64,000 bases of DNA from Bradyrhizobium genosp. L (GTDB lineage: Bacteria; Pseudomonadota; Alphaproteobacteria; Rhizobiales; Xanthobacteraceae), in the NCBI RefSeq assembly GCF_015624485.1, contig NZ_CP061378.1, positions 4,836,001-4,900,000 of the forward strand. The letters run 5' to 3'. Positions 7,598 to 16,444 of the stretch are shown here, piece by piece; the stretch's first letter is position 1, and each line of letters starts with the position of its first letter. The notes beneath the pieces were generated by a model, which saw only the letters and a list, made by a program, of their open reading frames with translations, searched no databases and was not told where the DNA came from. Made by a program: the position numbers and the translations under genes.

Positions 7598-9016
7598 ATG
7601 GCAGTTGCGTTCGATGAGATGAACGGCCTCGGCGCGGATTTGCGCCCGGCCTATGAGGAGCTCTCCCGCTGGCTCAAGGAGACGCCGCCGGATGCGCTCG
7701 AATATCGCCGCCAGGAAGCCGAGCTGCTGTTTCGCCGGATCGGCATCACCTTCGCGGTCTATGGCGATGCCGAAGCCACCGAGCGGCTGATCCCCTTCGA
7801 CGTCATCCCGCGCATCATGTCGGCCAAGGAATGGACGCTGCTGGAGAAGGGCCTGAAGCAGCGCGTGCTCGCGCTCAACATGTTCCTGAAGGACATCTAT
7901 CACGGCCGCGACATCCTGCGCGCCAACATCATTCCCGAGGATCTGATCTTCCAGAATCCGGTGTTCCGGCCGGAGATGAACGGCCAGGACGTGCCGCACG
8001 ACGTCTATGTCCACATCGCCGGCATCGACATCATCCGCACCGATCCGGAAAACTTCATCGTGCTGGAGGACAATGCGCGCACGCCGTCCGGCGTGTCCTA
8101 CATGCTGGAAAACCGCGAGATCATGATGCGGCTGTTTCCGGACCTGTTCGCGCGCCACCGCGTCGCGCCCGTGGAGCGCTATCCGGACGAGCTGCTGTCC
8201 GCGCTGCGCTCGGTGGCGCCGCACTCTGCCGCAGCCGAGCCGACCGTCGCGCTGATGACGCCGGGCGTCTACAACTCGGCCTATTACGAGCACTCGTTCC
8301 TGGCCGACAAACTCGGCATCGAGCTGGTCGAGGGCCGCGACCTCATCGTCAAGAACGACGAGGTGTTCATGCGCACCACCGAGGGGTTGAAGCGGGTCGA
8401 CGTGATCTACCGTCGCGTCGACGACGACTTCCTCGATCCCCTCACCTTCCGCCCGGATTCCGCGCTCGGCGTCCCCGGCCTGATGTCGGCCTACGCAGCC
8501 GGCAACATTACGCTCGCCAATGCGGTCGGCACCGGCATTGCCGACGACAAGGCGATCTATTCCTACATGCCCGACGTCGTGAAGTTCTACCTCAGCGAGG
8601 AGCCGATCCTGAAGAACGTGCAGACCTGGCGCTGCCGCGAGCCGCAGGATCTGGCTTACGTGCTCGACAACCTCGCCGACCTCGTCGTCAAGGAGGTGCA
8701 TGGCTCCGGCGGCTACGGCATGCTGATCGGCCCCGCCGCCACCAAGGCCACGATCGAGGCATTCCGCGACAAGCTGAAGCGCGAGCCGGAAGGTTTCATC
8801 GCCCAGCCGACGCTGGCGCTGTCGACCTGCCCGACCTGCACCGACAAGGGGCTGGCGCCGCGCCATGTCGATCTCCGCCCGTTCGTGCTGACCGGCAGCG
8901 ATCGCACCACCATCGTGCCCGGCGGTCTCACCCGCGTCGCGCTGAAAGAAGGTTCGCTCGTGGTCAATTCGAGCCAGGGCGGCGGCACCAAGGACACCTG
9001 GATACTGAGTGAGTAG
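7598..9016 (+). CDS. Circularly permuted ATP-grasp family protein (472 aa)
   Basis: The protein belongs to the DUF404/DUF407 group of circularly permuted ATP-grasp enzymes, which includes predicted amide ligases. Visible motifs are EDNARTPSGVSYMLENR near residue 155, VVKEVHGSGGYGMLIGP near residue 370 (the nucleotide-binding glycine loop) and FIAQPTLALS. The ATG at 7598 gives the usual family length of about 470; longer upstream frames reach into the probable promoter. It leads a tight same-strand cluster with alpha-E, transglutaminase-like and Anbu genes, a layout known in many proteobacteria and predicted to make and break an amide-linked peptide. The real substrate is unknown. Confidence 0.9.
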   Translation: MAVAFDEMNGLGADLRPAYEELSRWLKETPPDALEYRRQEAELLFRRIGITFAVYGDAEATERLIPFDVIPRIMSAKEWTLLEKGLKQRVLALNMFLKDIYHGRDILRANIIPEDLIFQNPVFRPEMNGQDVPHDVYVHIAGIDIIRTDPENFIVLEDNARTPSGVSYMLENREIMMRLFPDLFARHRVAPVERYPDELLSALRSVAPHSAAAEPTVALMTPGVYNSAYYEHSFLADKLGIELVEGRDLIVKNDEVFMRTTEGLKRVDVIYRRVDDDFLDPLTFRPDSALGVPGLMSAYAAGNITLANAVGTGIADDKAIYSYMPDVVKFYLSEEPILKNVQTWRCREPQDLAYVLDNLADLVVKEVHGSGGYGMLIGPAATKATIEAFRDKLKREPEGFIAQPTLALSTCPTCTDKGLAPRHVDLRPFVLTGSDRTTIVPGGLTRVALKEGSLVVNSSQGGGTKDTWILSE

Positions 9017-9023
9017 CTGAAGC

Positions 9024-9968
9024 ATGCTGTCGCGCACCGCCGAAAACCTGTTCTGGCTGGCCCGTTACGTCGAACGCGCCGAATATCTGGCGCGCACCAT
9101 CGACGCGACGCTGCGCGTCACGGCGCTGCCGGCGGCCTATGTCGGCAAGACCAATGAATGGGATTCCGCGCTGCTCACCGCCGGCGTCGGCGCCAGCTTC
9201 TACGATCACTACGAGGAAGCCAACGAGCAGAACGTCGTCGAATATCTCTCCTTCTCGGCGGAAAACCCCTCCTCGATCAAGAACTGCATCGAGGCGGCAC
9301 GCCTCAACTCGCGCTCGGTGCGCACCGCGCTGACATCGGAGATGTGGGACACGATCAACTCGTCCTGGATCGAGCTGCAGGCGGTCTGGAGCAAGGGCCC
9401 CGCCAACCGCGAGGAATTGGCGAAATTCCTGCGCTTCGTGCAGGAGACCTCGCTGCGCTTCGACGGCTCGGCCTACCGGACCATGCTGCGCAACGACGCC
9501 TACTGGTTCTCGCGGCTCGGCGTGCATCTCGAGCGCGCCGACAACACCGCGCGGATTCTCGACGTGAAGTATCACATGCTGTTGCCCGAGGAGGAGCATG
9601 TCGGCGGTCCGCTGGATTACTATCAGTGGACCTCGATCCTGCGCTCGGTCTCGGCAACGACGGCCTATCATTGGGTCTACCGGGAAACCCTGAAACCCTG
9701 GCTGATCGCCGATCTGCTGATCCTCAACGACACGCTGCCGCGGTCGCTGGCGAGCTGCTACAGCAATCTGGTGCGCAATCTCGACCAGATCGGCGTCGCC
9801 TATGGCCGCCAGGGCGCCGCCCAGCGCCACGCCCGCGGCATCAGGAACCGGCTCGAGCACAGCCACATGGACGACATCTTCCAGCACGGCGTGCACGAGT
9901 TCATCCAGGAATTCCTCGCGGACAATTCGCGGCTGGGTGAGATCGTCACCAAGCAGTATCTGATCTAG
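9024..9968 (+). CDS. Alpha-E domain protein (DUF403, 314 aa)
   Basis: The N-terminus LSRTAENLFWLARYVERAEYLART is diagnostic of the all-helical alpha-E family, and WFSRLGVHLERADNTARILDVKY is a second conserved helix. The domain nearly always accompanies the circularly permuted ATP-grasp protein and is thought to be its partner or substrate carrier; no activity is known. It starts eight bases after the ATP-grasp stop codon, so co-translation is likely. Confidence 0.9.
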   Translation: MLSRTAENLFWLARYVERAEYLARTIDATLRVTALPAAYVGKTNEWDSALLTAGVGASFYDHYEEANEQNVVEYLSFSAENPSSIKNCIEAARLNSRSVRTALTSEMWDTINSSWIELQAVWSKGPANREELAKFLRFVQETSLRFDGSAYRTMLRNDAYWFSRLGVHLERADNTARILDVKYHMLLPEEEHVGGPLDYYQWTSILRSVSATTAYHWVYRETLKPWLIADLLILNDTLPRSLASCYSNLVRNLDQIGVAYGRQGAAQRHARGIRNRLEHSHMDDIFQHGVHEFIQEFLADNSRLGEIVTKQYLI

Positions 9969-9999
9969 GACCCTGGCCGGGGCAAAGACCCATAAATCT

Positions 10000-10094
10000 C
10001 GTCATGCCTGGGCTTGACCCGGCCATCCACGCCTTGCTTTGAAGGGCGATAAGGAAGAAAGACTTGGATGCCCGGGTCGAGCCCGGGCATGACG
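10000..10094. repeat. Palindromic repeat, 'GTCATGCCTGGGCTTGACC' family, copy 1
   Basis: The left arm gtcatgcctgggcttgaccc pairs with the right arm gggtcgagcccgggcatgac across about 45 bases. A diverged copy is at 54682-54792. It sits between the alpha-E and transglutaminase genes of the Anbu cluster and does not contain an ORF. Confidence 0.8.
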
Positions 10095-10142
10095 GCCTTT
10101 TGATCCAGAACTCGACTGAACCCAGCTACGCTCCGGTGAGCC

Positions 10143-10985
10143 ATGCGCCTGCGGATAGCCCATACCACCACCTATCGCTACGAGCCGGCGGCCTCGGGCG
10201 TGATCCAGATTCTGCGGATGACGCCGGGCAGCCATGACGGCCAGTACGTCGCTGAATGGCAGATCGACGTCTCGACCGATTCCAAGCTCGACATCCACGA
10301 GGACGCCTTCGGCAACGTCACCCACGTGCTGACCCATGGCTCGATCGCGGACCTCACCATTCATTGCGAGGGCCTGATCGAGACCCACGACACCGGCGGG
10401 GTGCTGCGCGGCACCGACGAGCGGTTTCCGCCGAGCCTGTTCCTGCGCCCCACGCCGCTCACCGACCTCAACCCGGCTATGACGAGTTTCGTGCGCGAGC
10501 TGCGCGCGGAGGCCGGCGCCGACGTGCTCGGCTTCCTGCACGCGGTGATGGTGCAGATCTACGAGCACATGACCTTCGACGAGGATCCGACCAACAGCGC
10601 GACTTCCGCCTCCGAGGCGTTCGCGCTGAAGCGCGGCGTCTGCCAGGACTACGCGCACATCTTCATCGCCTGCGCGCGCGCCGGCCTCGTGCCGGCCCGC
10701 TTCGTCTCCGGCCATTTCCTGCGCTCCGACGGCATGGTCAACCAGCAGGCCGGCCACGCCTGGGCGGAGGCCTTCGTGCCCGATCTCGGCTGGGTCGGCT
10801 TCGATGCCGCCAACGGCATCTGCACCACCGACGCCCACGCCCGCGTCGCCATCGGCCTCGACTATCTCGGCGCCGCCCCGGTCCGCGGCACCCGCTATGG
10901 CGGCGGCAACGAGACGCTGACGGTCGCGGTCAAGGTCGACCAGGCCGGGCGTCCCGGCCAGTGGCAGAGCCAGACGCAATCGTAA
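10143..10985 (+). CDS. Transglutaminase-like cysteine protease family protein (280 aa)
   Basis: A bacterial transglutaminase N-terminal beta domain (about residues 1-100) precedes the catalytic core. The triad is visible as Cys167 in KRGVCQDYAH, His205 in QAGHAWAEAF and Asp221 in GFDAANG. There is no signal peptide, so the protein acts in the cytosol. In this cluster type the protein is predicted to hydrolyse or transfer the amide bonds made by the ATP-grasp ligase. It is separated from the alpha-E gene by a palindromic repeat but keeps the same direction. Confidence 0.9.
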   Translation: MRLRIAHTTTYRYEPAASGVIQILRMTPGSHDGQYVAEWQIDVSTDSKLDIHEDAFGNVTHVLTHGSIADLTIHCEGLIETHDTGGVLRGTDERFPPSLFLRPTPLTDLNPAMTSFVRELRAEAGADVLGFLHAVMVQIYEHMTFDEDPTNSATSASEAFALKRGVCQDYAHIFIACARAGLVPARFVSGHFLRSDGMVNQQAGHAWAEAFVPDLGWVGFDAANGICTTDAHARVAIGLDYLGAAPVRGTRYGGGNETLTVAVKVDQAGRPGQWQSQTQS

Positions 10986-10999
10986 GAGCGCCGTCGCTT

Positions 11000-11096
11000 C
11001 GTAGGATGGGTAGAGCGCAGCGAAACCCATCGCCTTCGTGCCGCGCATCGAGATGGTGGGTTTCGCTGCGCTCTACCCACCCTACGCGGCTGTCGC
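11000..11096. repeat. Intergenic palindromic repeat, 'GTAGGATGGGTAGAGC' family
   Basis: The arm gtaggatgggtagagcgcag pairs with ctgcgctctacccaccctac across about 45 bases. It is the same family as 1391-1470 and 18292-18383, with the outer gtaggg/ccctac kept and the inner core changed. Confidence 0.8.
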
Positions 11097-11122
11097 TTCA
11101 AACCGCACCAGCGAGACCGATC

Positions 11123-11548
11123 ATGGCAACCGTCAAACTGCTCTCGGACGACGAACTCTCCGCCGAAGCCCGCGCCGTCTTCGACGATATCCGCAAAACG
11201 CGGAACTCGGACTTCGTCAACAATTTCTGGCGCGCGCTGGCGCACGATCCGAAGACGCTGCGGCGCACCTGGGAGAGCATCAAGGAGGTGATGGCGCCGG
11301 GCGCGCTCGATTCCAAGGTCAAGGAGATGCTCTATGTCGCAGTCTCGGTGGCCCATGGCTGCAGCTATTGCATCCACTCGCACACCGCGGGCGCCCGCGC
11401 CAAAGGCATGACGGAGGAAGAATACCGGGAAATGCTGGCGATCGTCGGCATGGCCGCCGAGACCAACCGGCTTGTCACCGCGCTCGGCGTCCCCGTCGAC
11501 GAGGCCTTTCTGGTCGACGCCCCGGCGGGACGAACGCAGGAAATGTGA
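11123..11548 (+). CDS. Carboxymuconolactone decarboxylase/AhpD-like protein (141 aa)
   Basis: The CXXC pair Cys80 and Cys83 sits in VAHGCSYCIHSHTAGAR, the AhpD/CMD active-site helix with the following His-X-His. Relatives are alkylhydroperoxidases or uncharacterised redox proteins. The start at 11123 begins the homology (MATVKLLSDDELS); upstream frame is repeat DNA. It lies inside the Anbu cluster, between the transglutaminase-like and Anbu genes. A role there is not established, though a redox or peroxide-protection function is plausible. Confidence 0.82.
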   Translation: MATVKLLSDDELSAEARAVFDDIRKTRNSDFVNNFWRALAHDPKTLRRTWESIKEVMAPGALDSKVKEMLYVAVSVAHGCSYCIHSHTAGARAKGMTEEEYREMLAIVGMAAETNRLVTALGVPVDEAFLVDAPAGRTQEM

Positions 11549-11662
11549 CGACCCGGCCGTTTCCGAAACGGGCAGCAGCCGGCGGCCAATTGGGGTTGGA
11601 TGCCACCTCGAAATTGGCTACTAGTTTCCCCGCCGAGACAGTCGGACCGGTGGGGACTGGAC

Positions 11663-12424
11663 ATGACCTATTGCTGCGGAATTCTGGTGCGAGACGGCCT
11701 TGTGATGATCGCCGATACCCGCACCAATGCCGGCCTGGACAACGTCTCGACCTTCCGCAAGCTGCACATCTTCTCCGCCCCCGGCGAGCGCATTATGGCG
11801 ATCGCCAGCGCCGGCAATCTGGCTGTCAGCCAGTCGGTGCTGTCGACCCTGACCGAGGGGATGGAAGATCCGCACACCGGCGAGCTCGAGACCTTGATGA
11901 ACGCGCCGACCATGTTCCAGGCGGCGCAGCGCATCGGCCGCGCCATCCGCTCGGTGCATGCCACCGAGGGCGATGCACTCCGCGCCGAGGACATCTCGTT
12001 CGACGTCTCGTTCCTGTTCGGCGGCCAGATCAAGGGCTCGCGGATGCGGCTATTCATGGTCTACACCGCCGGCAACTTCATCGAATGCACCACCGACACG
12101 CCGTATTTGCAGATCGGCGAGCACAAATACGGCAAGCCGGTGCTCGATCGCGCCATGCATTTCGATGTCGAGCTCTATGAGGCGCTGAAAACGGGGCTGA
12201 TCTCGATGGATTCGACGATGCGCTCGAATCTCGGCGTCGGCCTGCCGATCGACGTGCTGGTGGTGCGCACGGACGCTTGCGAGGCCGACCTCAACCACCG
12301 CATCGAGGCCGGCGAGCCCTATTTCCACGATCTGCGCTCGCGCTGGTCGGCGGCACTGCGCGCGGCGCATCAAAACATTCCGCGGCCGCCCTACAAGAAC
12401 GAAACCGAAGCAAAAACCAAGTAA
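11663..12424 (+). CDS. Anbu, ancestral proteasome beta-subunit homologue, Ntn-hydrolase (253 aa)
   Basis: The protein starts [20 protein letters not shown]. After removal of Met the nucleophile is Thr1, with Asp17 (IADTR) and Lys32 (FRKLHIF) matching the catalytic Thr-Asp-Lys of proteasome beta subunits. Length fits the Anbu family. Anbu proteins assemble into open helical or ring-like oligomers; their substrates are unknown. The start at 11663 is required for the exposed Thr. The ATP-grasp, alpha-E and transglutaminase partners lie upstream on the same strand, and the SDR follows 13 bases later. Confidence 0.9.
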   Translation: MTYCCGILVRDGLVMIADTRTNAGLDNVSTFRKLHIFSAPGERIMAIASAGNLAVSQSVLSTLTEGMEDPHTGELETLMNAPTMFQAAQRIGRAIRSVHATEGDALRAEDISFDVSFLFGGQIKGSRMRLFMVYTAGNFIECTTDTPYLQIGEHKYGKPVLDRAMHFDVELYEALKTGLISMDSTMRSNLGVGLPIDVLVVRTDACEADLNHRIEAGEPYFHDLRSRWSAALRAAHQNIPRPPYKNETEAKTK

Positions 12425-12437
12425 GAGGAAACTGAGA

Positions 12438-13199
12438 ATGACTGAGGCCCACAGCAAGATCGCGCTCGTGACCGGTGCCGGCACCGGCGTCGGACGCGCG
12501 GCATCGCTCGCTTTGATGAACGCAGGCTACACCGTCGTGCTCGTCGGCCGCCGCGTGGAGATGCTGGAGGAGACCGCCAAGCTCGGCGTCGCCGGCAAGA
12601 GCCTGTGCGTCTCCGCCGACATGGCCAACCCGGCTTCGATCGCCGCGCTGTTCGACAAGGTCAAGGCCACTTACGGCCGGCTCGACGTGCTCTTCAACAA
12701 CGCCGGCATGGGCGCGCCGCCGGTGCATTTCGAGGACCTGCCGCTGGAGCAGTGGCAGGCGGTGGTCAACACCAACCTCACCGCGCCGTTCCTGTGCACC
12801 CAGCACGCCTTCCGCATCATGAAGGACCAGACGCCGCGCGGTGGCCGCATCATCAACAACGGCTCGATCTCGGCGCATGCGCCGCGGCCGTTCTCGGCCG
12901 CCTACACCTCGACCAAGCACGCCATCACCGGCCTGACCAAGGCATCCAATCTCGACGGCCGCATGTACGACATCGCGGTCGGCCAGGTCGACATCGGCAA
13001 TGCCGCGACCCCGATGACCGACCGCATGGTCAACGGCCCCGGCGTGCTGCAGCCCGACGGCACGTCGAAGCAGGAGCCGCGGATGGATGCAAAGGCGGTC
13101 GGCGACGCCGTCGCCTACATGGCCGGCCTGCCGCTCGACGCCAACGTGCTGTTCATGACTGTCATGGCGACCAAGATGCCGTTCGTGGGGCGGGGCTGA
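12438..13199 (+). CDS. Short-chain dehydrogenase/reductase (253 aa)
   Basis: The Rossmann glycine motif is unusual, [12 protein letters not shown] (about residues 12-23), and NNAG is present. The Tyr-X3-Lys catalytic pair is in [14 protein letters not shown], with a Ser in [12 protein letters not shown]. It is a cytosolic NAD(P)-dependent oxidoreductase of unknown substrate. It starts 13 bases after Anbu and is probably transcribed with it, though SDRs are not a standard part of that cluster. Confidence 0.85.
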   Translation: MTEAHSKIALVTGAGTGVGRAASLALMNAGYTVVLVGRRVEMLEETAKLGVAGKSLCVSADMANPASIAALFDKVKATYGRLDVLFNNAGMGAPPVHFEDLPLEQWQAVVNTNLTAPFLCTQHAFRIMKDQTPRGGRIINNGSISAHAPRPFSAAYTSTKHAITGLTKASNLDGRMYDIAVGQVDIGNAATPMTDRMVNGPGVLQPDGTSKQEPRMDAKAVGDAVAYMAGLPLDANVLFMTVMATKMPFVGRG

Positions 13200-13202
13200 T
13201 CA

Positions 13203-13473
13203 AAATAGCGAAAACAACCCCATGCAAAGGTGTCGGCGGCTGCCCGCGCTCGATACGGCCGCTTGACACGTCGGGCAACTCAGGGATATTCTTCCAATAT
13301 TCCGAAATCGTGCAAATGGTCGGACCGGGGCTGAACTCTCGTGCCCCGGGCGCGGCGCGGCATGCAATGCTGCGCCGCTGAACCGGGGCCGATTGGCTCC
13401 GTCCGCCGTACCGTGAGATGGGTCCCGGCTCTGCGGCGCATCGCTTCGCGCTGCACCGCGTCCGGGATACGAG
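13203..13473. repeat. Non-coding stretch with a palindromic repeat (gene-free 275 bp)
   Basis: No gene is seen. The right part, 13337-13473, has outer arms ctcgtgccccggg and cgtccgggatacgag around inner hairpins rich in gcgcggcgc, a further REP-like family. The left part (aaaacaacccc... gacacgtcgggcaa) resembles intergenic sequence commonly seen in bradyrhizobia, from memory only. The repeat ends one base before the stop codon of the MFS gene. Confidence 0.5.
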
Positions 13474-13474
13474 C

Positions 13475-14698
13475 CTACTCCAGCTTCTCCACATCCCGCA
13501 GCGTCGGGAACAGCTTCATCCAGAGCAGCGCGACCGCGACGGTGGCGACGCCGCCGAGCACGGCTGACGGCACGGCGCCGAGCAGCGCCGCGGTGACGCC
13601 GCTTTCGAACTGGCCGAGCTGGTTGGAGGCGTTGATGAACAGGAAATTGACAGCGCCGACGCGGCCGCGCATCGCGTCCGGAGTGGCGAGCTGCACCAGC
13701 GAGAAGCGGATCACGACGCTGATCGTGTCGGCCGCGCCGAGCACCGCGAGTGCCAGCGCCGACAGCCACATCCAGTGCGACAGCGCGAACACCACCGTCG
13801 CCACGCCGAATACGATCACCGCCTGGAACATGCGCATCCCGACGCGGCTGTTGATCGTATGCCGCGCCAGCACCATCGTCATCAACAGCGCGCCGACCGC
13901 GGGCGCGGCGCGCAGCACGCCGAGACCGAGCGGGCCGGTTTGCAGGATGTCGCGGGCATAGATCGGCAGCAGCGCGGTGACGCCGCCGAACAGCACCGCG
14001 AACAGGTCGAGCGAGATGGTGCCGAGGATCGCCGGATTGCTGCGCACGAATCTGACCCCGGCAAACAGATCGTCCGACGACGCGGCATCCTTGACCGGCG
14101 CCTGCTGGAGCCGGCCGATGCCGCCGGTGAGGATCGCGCCGAACAGCCAGAACAGCATCATCACGGCATAGGGCGCGCTCGGCATCAGCGCATAGGCGAA
14201 GCCGCCGATCGCAGGCCCCGTGATGGTCGCGATCTGCGCCGCGCCGCTCGAGATCGCGGTCGCCCGCTGCAACGAGCCTTGTGGCGCGATCAGCGGCAGC
14301 AGTGCCGCGGTCGCCGGGCTCTCGAACGCGCCGGCGATCCCGAGCACGAACGTCGCAATGAAGATCTGCACCTCCGAGATCGTGCCCGCGAAGGTGCTTG
14401 CGCCGAGCGCCAGCGCAGTCAGCGCCTCGGCGATCTGGCAGGCCTGCATCACGCGCTTGCGCTCGAAGCGGTCGGCCGCGTGGCCGGCGACGAACACCAG
14501 CAATGCCGTCGGCAGGAACTGGACCAGGCCGACCATGCCGAGATCGAAGGCGCTGCCGGTGAGATCGTAAATCTGCCAGCCGATCGCCACCGCGCCGATC
14601 TGGCTGGAAAAGCGCGACAGGCTGCGCGACGACAGAAAGAACAGGAATGGTGAGTGGCCGAGCAGATCGCGGGCGCCGACCGGCATGGTGGAGGACAT
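13475..14698 (-). CDS. MFS transporter, enterobactin-exporter/DHA3-like (407 aa)
   Basis: The protein has about twelve hydrophobic segments, with the loop motif GHAADRFERKRVM between TM2 and TM3, as expected for the major facilitator superfamily. QIGAVAIGWQIYDLTGSAFDLGMVGL and the GALLMTMVLARH region resemble the MFS_3/EntS-type group, exporters of siderophores or drugs. The start at 14698 is the first ATG, but 14686 is also possible as neither has a strong ribosome site. It is divergent from the nucleoside transporter. Confidence 0.8.
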   Translation of the reverse strand: MSSTMPVGARDLLGHSPFLFFLSSRSLSRFSSQIGAVAIGWQIYDLTGSAFDLGMVGLVQFLPTALLVFVAGHAADRFERKRVMQACQIAEALTALALGASTFAGTISEVQIFIATFVLGIAGAFESPATAALLPLIAPQGSLQRATAISSGAAQIATITGPAIGGFAYALMPSAPYAVMMLFWLFGAILTGGIGRLQQAPVKDAASSDDLFAGVRFVRSNPAILGTISLDLFAVLFGGVTALLPIYARDILQTGPLGLGVLRAAPAVGALLMTMVLARHTINSRVGMRMFQAVIVFGVATVVFALSHWMWLSALALAVLGAADTISVVIRFSLVQLATPDAMRGRVGAVNFLFINASNQLGQFESGVTAALLGAVPSAVLGGVATVAVALLWMKLFPTLRDVEKLE

Positions 14699-14814
14699 GA
14701 CTGAGTGCGTGGCCGAGCGCCTGCAACTTGTCAATGCTGTCGATAGCAACGGGCACCAGCATTGCGCTGCGCGCGGCCGATGCCATAATCGCGCGAAGGG
14801 TTTTCGGGGGCGTC

Positions 14815-16254
14815 ATGCTGCAATTGCAATCGGCGTTCGGCGTGGTGGCGTTGCTTGCGATCGCTTGGACGCTCAGCGAGAACCGCCTGATGGTGTCGCC
14901 ACGGCAGGCGGCGATCGGGCTCGGCGCCACCATCGTCACCGCGCTGGTGCTGCTCAAGGTGCCGCTGGTCGCAACCGCGTTCGGTGCGATCAACGATGCG
15001 GTCGGCACCATCGGCGCCGCGACCCGCGCCGGCACCGCGTTCGTGTTCGGCTATGTCGGCGGCGGCACGCTGCCGTTCGATCCCAAGCTGCCGGGCAGCG
15101 ATTTCATCCTCGCCTTCCAGGCGCTGCCGATCGTGCTTGTCATGAGCGTGCTGACGACGCTGCTGTTCTATTGGCGCCTGCTGCCGCCGATCGTGCGCGG
15201 CATGGCCTGGCTGCTCGAACGCACGCTCGGTGTCGGCGGCGCGGTCGGACTGTCGACCGCCGCCAACATCTTCCTCGGCATGGTGGAAGCGCCGCTGTTC
15301 ATCCGCCCCTATCTGGCGCAGCTGACCCGCAGCGAATTGTTTCTGGTGATGACCGGCGGCATGGCGGGCATCGCCGGCACCGTGCTGGTGCTCTACGCCA
15401 CGCTTCTTGCTCCCCTCATTCCAGATGCGGCCGCGCATTTCGTCATCGCCTCGGTGCTCGGCGCACCGGCTGCGATCCTGGTCAGCCTGATCATGGTGCC
15501 GGAAACGTCGGACAAGCGCACCGGCGGGGCGCTCGAGGATCCCGACGTGCAGGTGTCCTCGACGATGGACGCGATCGTCAAGGGCACGACGGCCGGCCTC
15601 GAGCTGTTGATGAACATCGTCGCGATGCTGCTGGTGCTGGTGGCGCTGGTCTATCTCGTCAACGCCATCATCGGGCTGTTGCCCGAGATCGGCGGCGCCA
15701 GGATCTCGCTGCAGCGGCTGCTTGGGCTCGTGATGGCGCCGGTGTGCTGGCTGATGGGGCTGCCCTGGCCGCAGGCGATCACGGCGGGCAGCCTGATGGG
15801 CACCAAGACCGTGCTGAACGAGCTGATCGCCTATGTCGAGTTGTCGAAGCTCGGCAGCGACGCGCTCGATCCGCGCTCGCGGCTGATCATGCTCTACGCG
15901 ATGTGCGGCTTCGCCAATTTCGCCAGCCTCGGCATCATGATCGGCGGCCTCGGCACCATGGCGCCCGCGCGGCGGGAGGAGATCAACGCGCTCGGATTGA
16001 AGTCGATCGTCTCGGGCACGCTGACGACGTGTCTGATGGCGGCGATCGTCGGGGTGCTGACGCCGGAGCCCAAATGGAGCGAAGCGCATACCTCGACGGC
16101 ACCTGCACCAATAAGCTTGAGGTGTATTTCAGCCACCTGCGCCGTGCCGAGATCGGCATCCACGACCATACCACGGGTGCCTATCTCCTCTGGTACGCGC
16201 TGGAGTCCTCATGACGTGAGGACAACCGCCGGGTTTCGAACGGAGGTCAAGTGA
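14815..16254 (+). CDS. Concentrative nucleoside transporter (CNT/NupC family) with an aberrant C-terminal tail
   Basis: GGGGG just before the ATG at 14815 sets the start. The protein carries the CNT signature: GYVGGGTLPFD, STAANIFLGMVEAPLFIRPY, TGGMAGIAGTVLVLYA and MGTKTVLNELIAYVEL. It should import nucleosides with a proton or sodium ion across the inner membrane. Family homology ends at about residue 417 (GVLTP); the last 62 residues are low in hydrophobicity, Ser/Thr/Pro-rich, and come from reading an IS1595-like transposase relic in a different frame. The original stop codon was evidently lost. Whether the tail impairs function is unknown. Confidence 0.85.
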   Translation: MLQLQSAFGVVALLAIAWTLSENRLMVSPRQAAIGLGATIVTALVLLKVPLVATAFGAINDAVGTIGAATRAGTAFVFGYVGGGTLPFDPKLPGSDFILAFQALPIVLVMSVLTTLLFYWRLLPPIVRGMAWLLERTLGVGGAVGLSTAANIFLGMVEAPLFIRPYLAQLTRSELFLVMTGGMAGIAGTVLVLYATLLAPLIPDAAAHFVIASVLGAPAAILVSLIMVPETSDKRTGGALEDPDVQVSSTMDAIVKGTTAGLELLMNIVAMLLVLVALVYLVNAIIGLLPEIGGARISLQRLLGLVMAPVCWLMGLPWPQAITAGSLMGTKTVLNELIAYVELSKLGSDALDPRSRLIMLYAMCGFANFASLGIMIGGLGTMAPARREEINALGLKSIVSGTLTTCLMAAIVGVLTPEPKWSEAHTSTAPAPISLRCISATCAVPRSASTTIPRVPISSGTRWSPHDVRTTAGFRTEVK

Positions 16255-16337
16255 ACCGTATTGCGCGGCCTTGGCAACTCAAATGAGGCAGGAGCGTCGA
16301 TTTCATTGGCTACTGGCAGCGCCATCTGGGACAATGA
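16071..16337 (+). pseudogene. C-terminal relic of an IS1595/ISXO2-like transposase
   Basis: In the frame +1 to the transporter the DNA encodes TNKLEVYFSHLRRAEIGIH, then a TGA at 16212 where Trp is expected, REDNRRVSNGGQV, a second TGA at 16284, and SVDFIGYWQRHLGQ before a stop at 16335. These blocks match, in order, the C-terminal part of ISXO2-like transposases (NT..E.FFS..RR, RR.SNG, GYWQRH). The first two thirds of the gene and the left end of the element are missing. It is a decayed insertion now fused to the 3' end of the nucleoside transporter. Confidence 0.75.
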
Positions 16338-16371
16338 TCCAGGTCACGAAATTAAATTATCAGCAAGGGTA

Positions 16372-16399
16372 TTGAGCCAAAGTGAGTGTACGCTATATT
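16372..16399 (+). promoter_or_regulatory. Possible sigma-70-type promoter for the islet genes
   Basis: TTGAGC and TATATT are separated by 16 bases in locally AT-rich DNA, 45 bases before the ATG at 16445. The surroundings (16338-16444) hold no ORF worth calling. Weak motif evidence only. Confidence 0.3.
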
Positions 16400-16444
16400 C
16401 CAATTGCTATGTTGAGTCTGCATTCCCACCCGTAAGTAGCTGAG

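Noticed and set aside
13200..15035. 611-codon minus-strand frame overlapping the MFS gene
   Set aside because: The MFS protein in the alternative frame has clear membrane segments and family motifs; this frame gives Arg/Ala-rich sequence.
16261..16443. 60-codon ORF between the transposase relic and the islet genes
   Set aside because: It starts with TTG inside the relic, has no ribosome site and no recognisable sequence.
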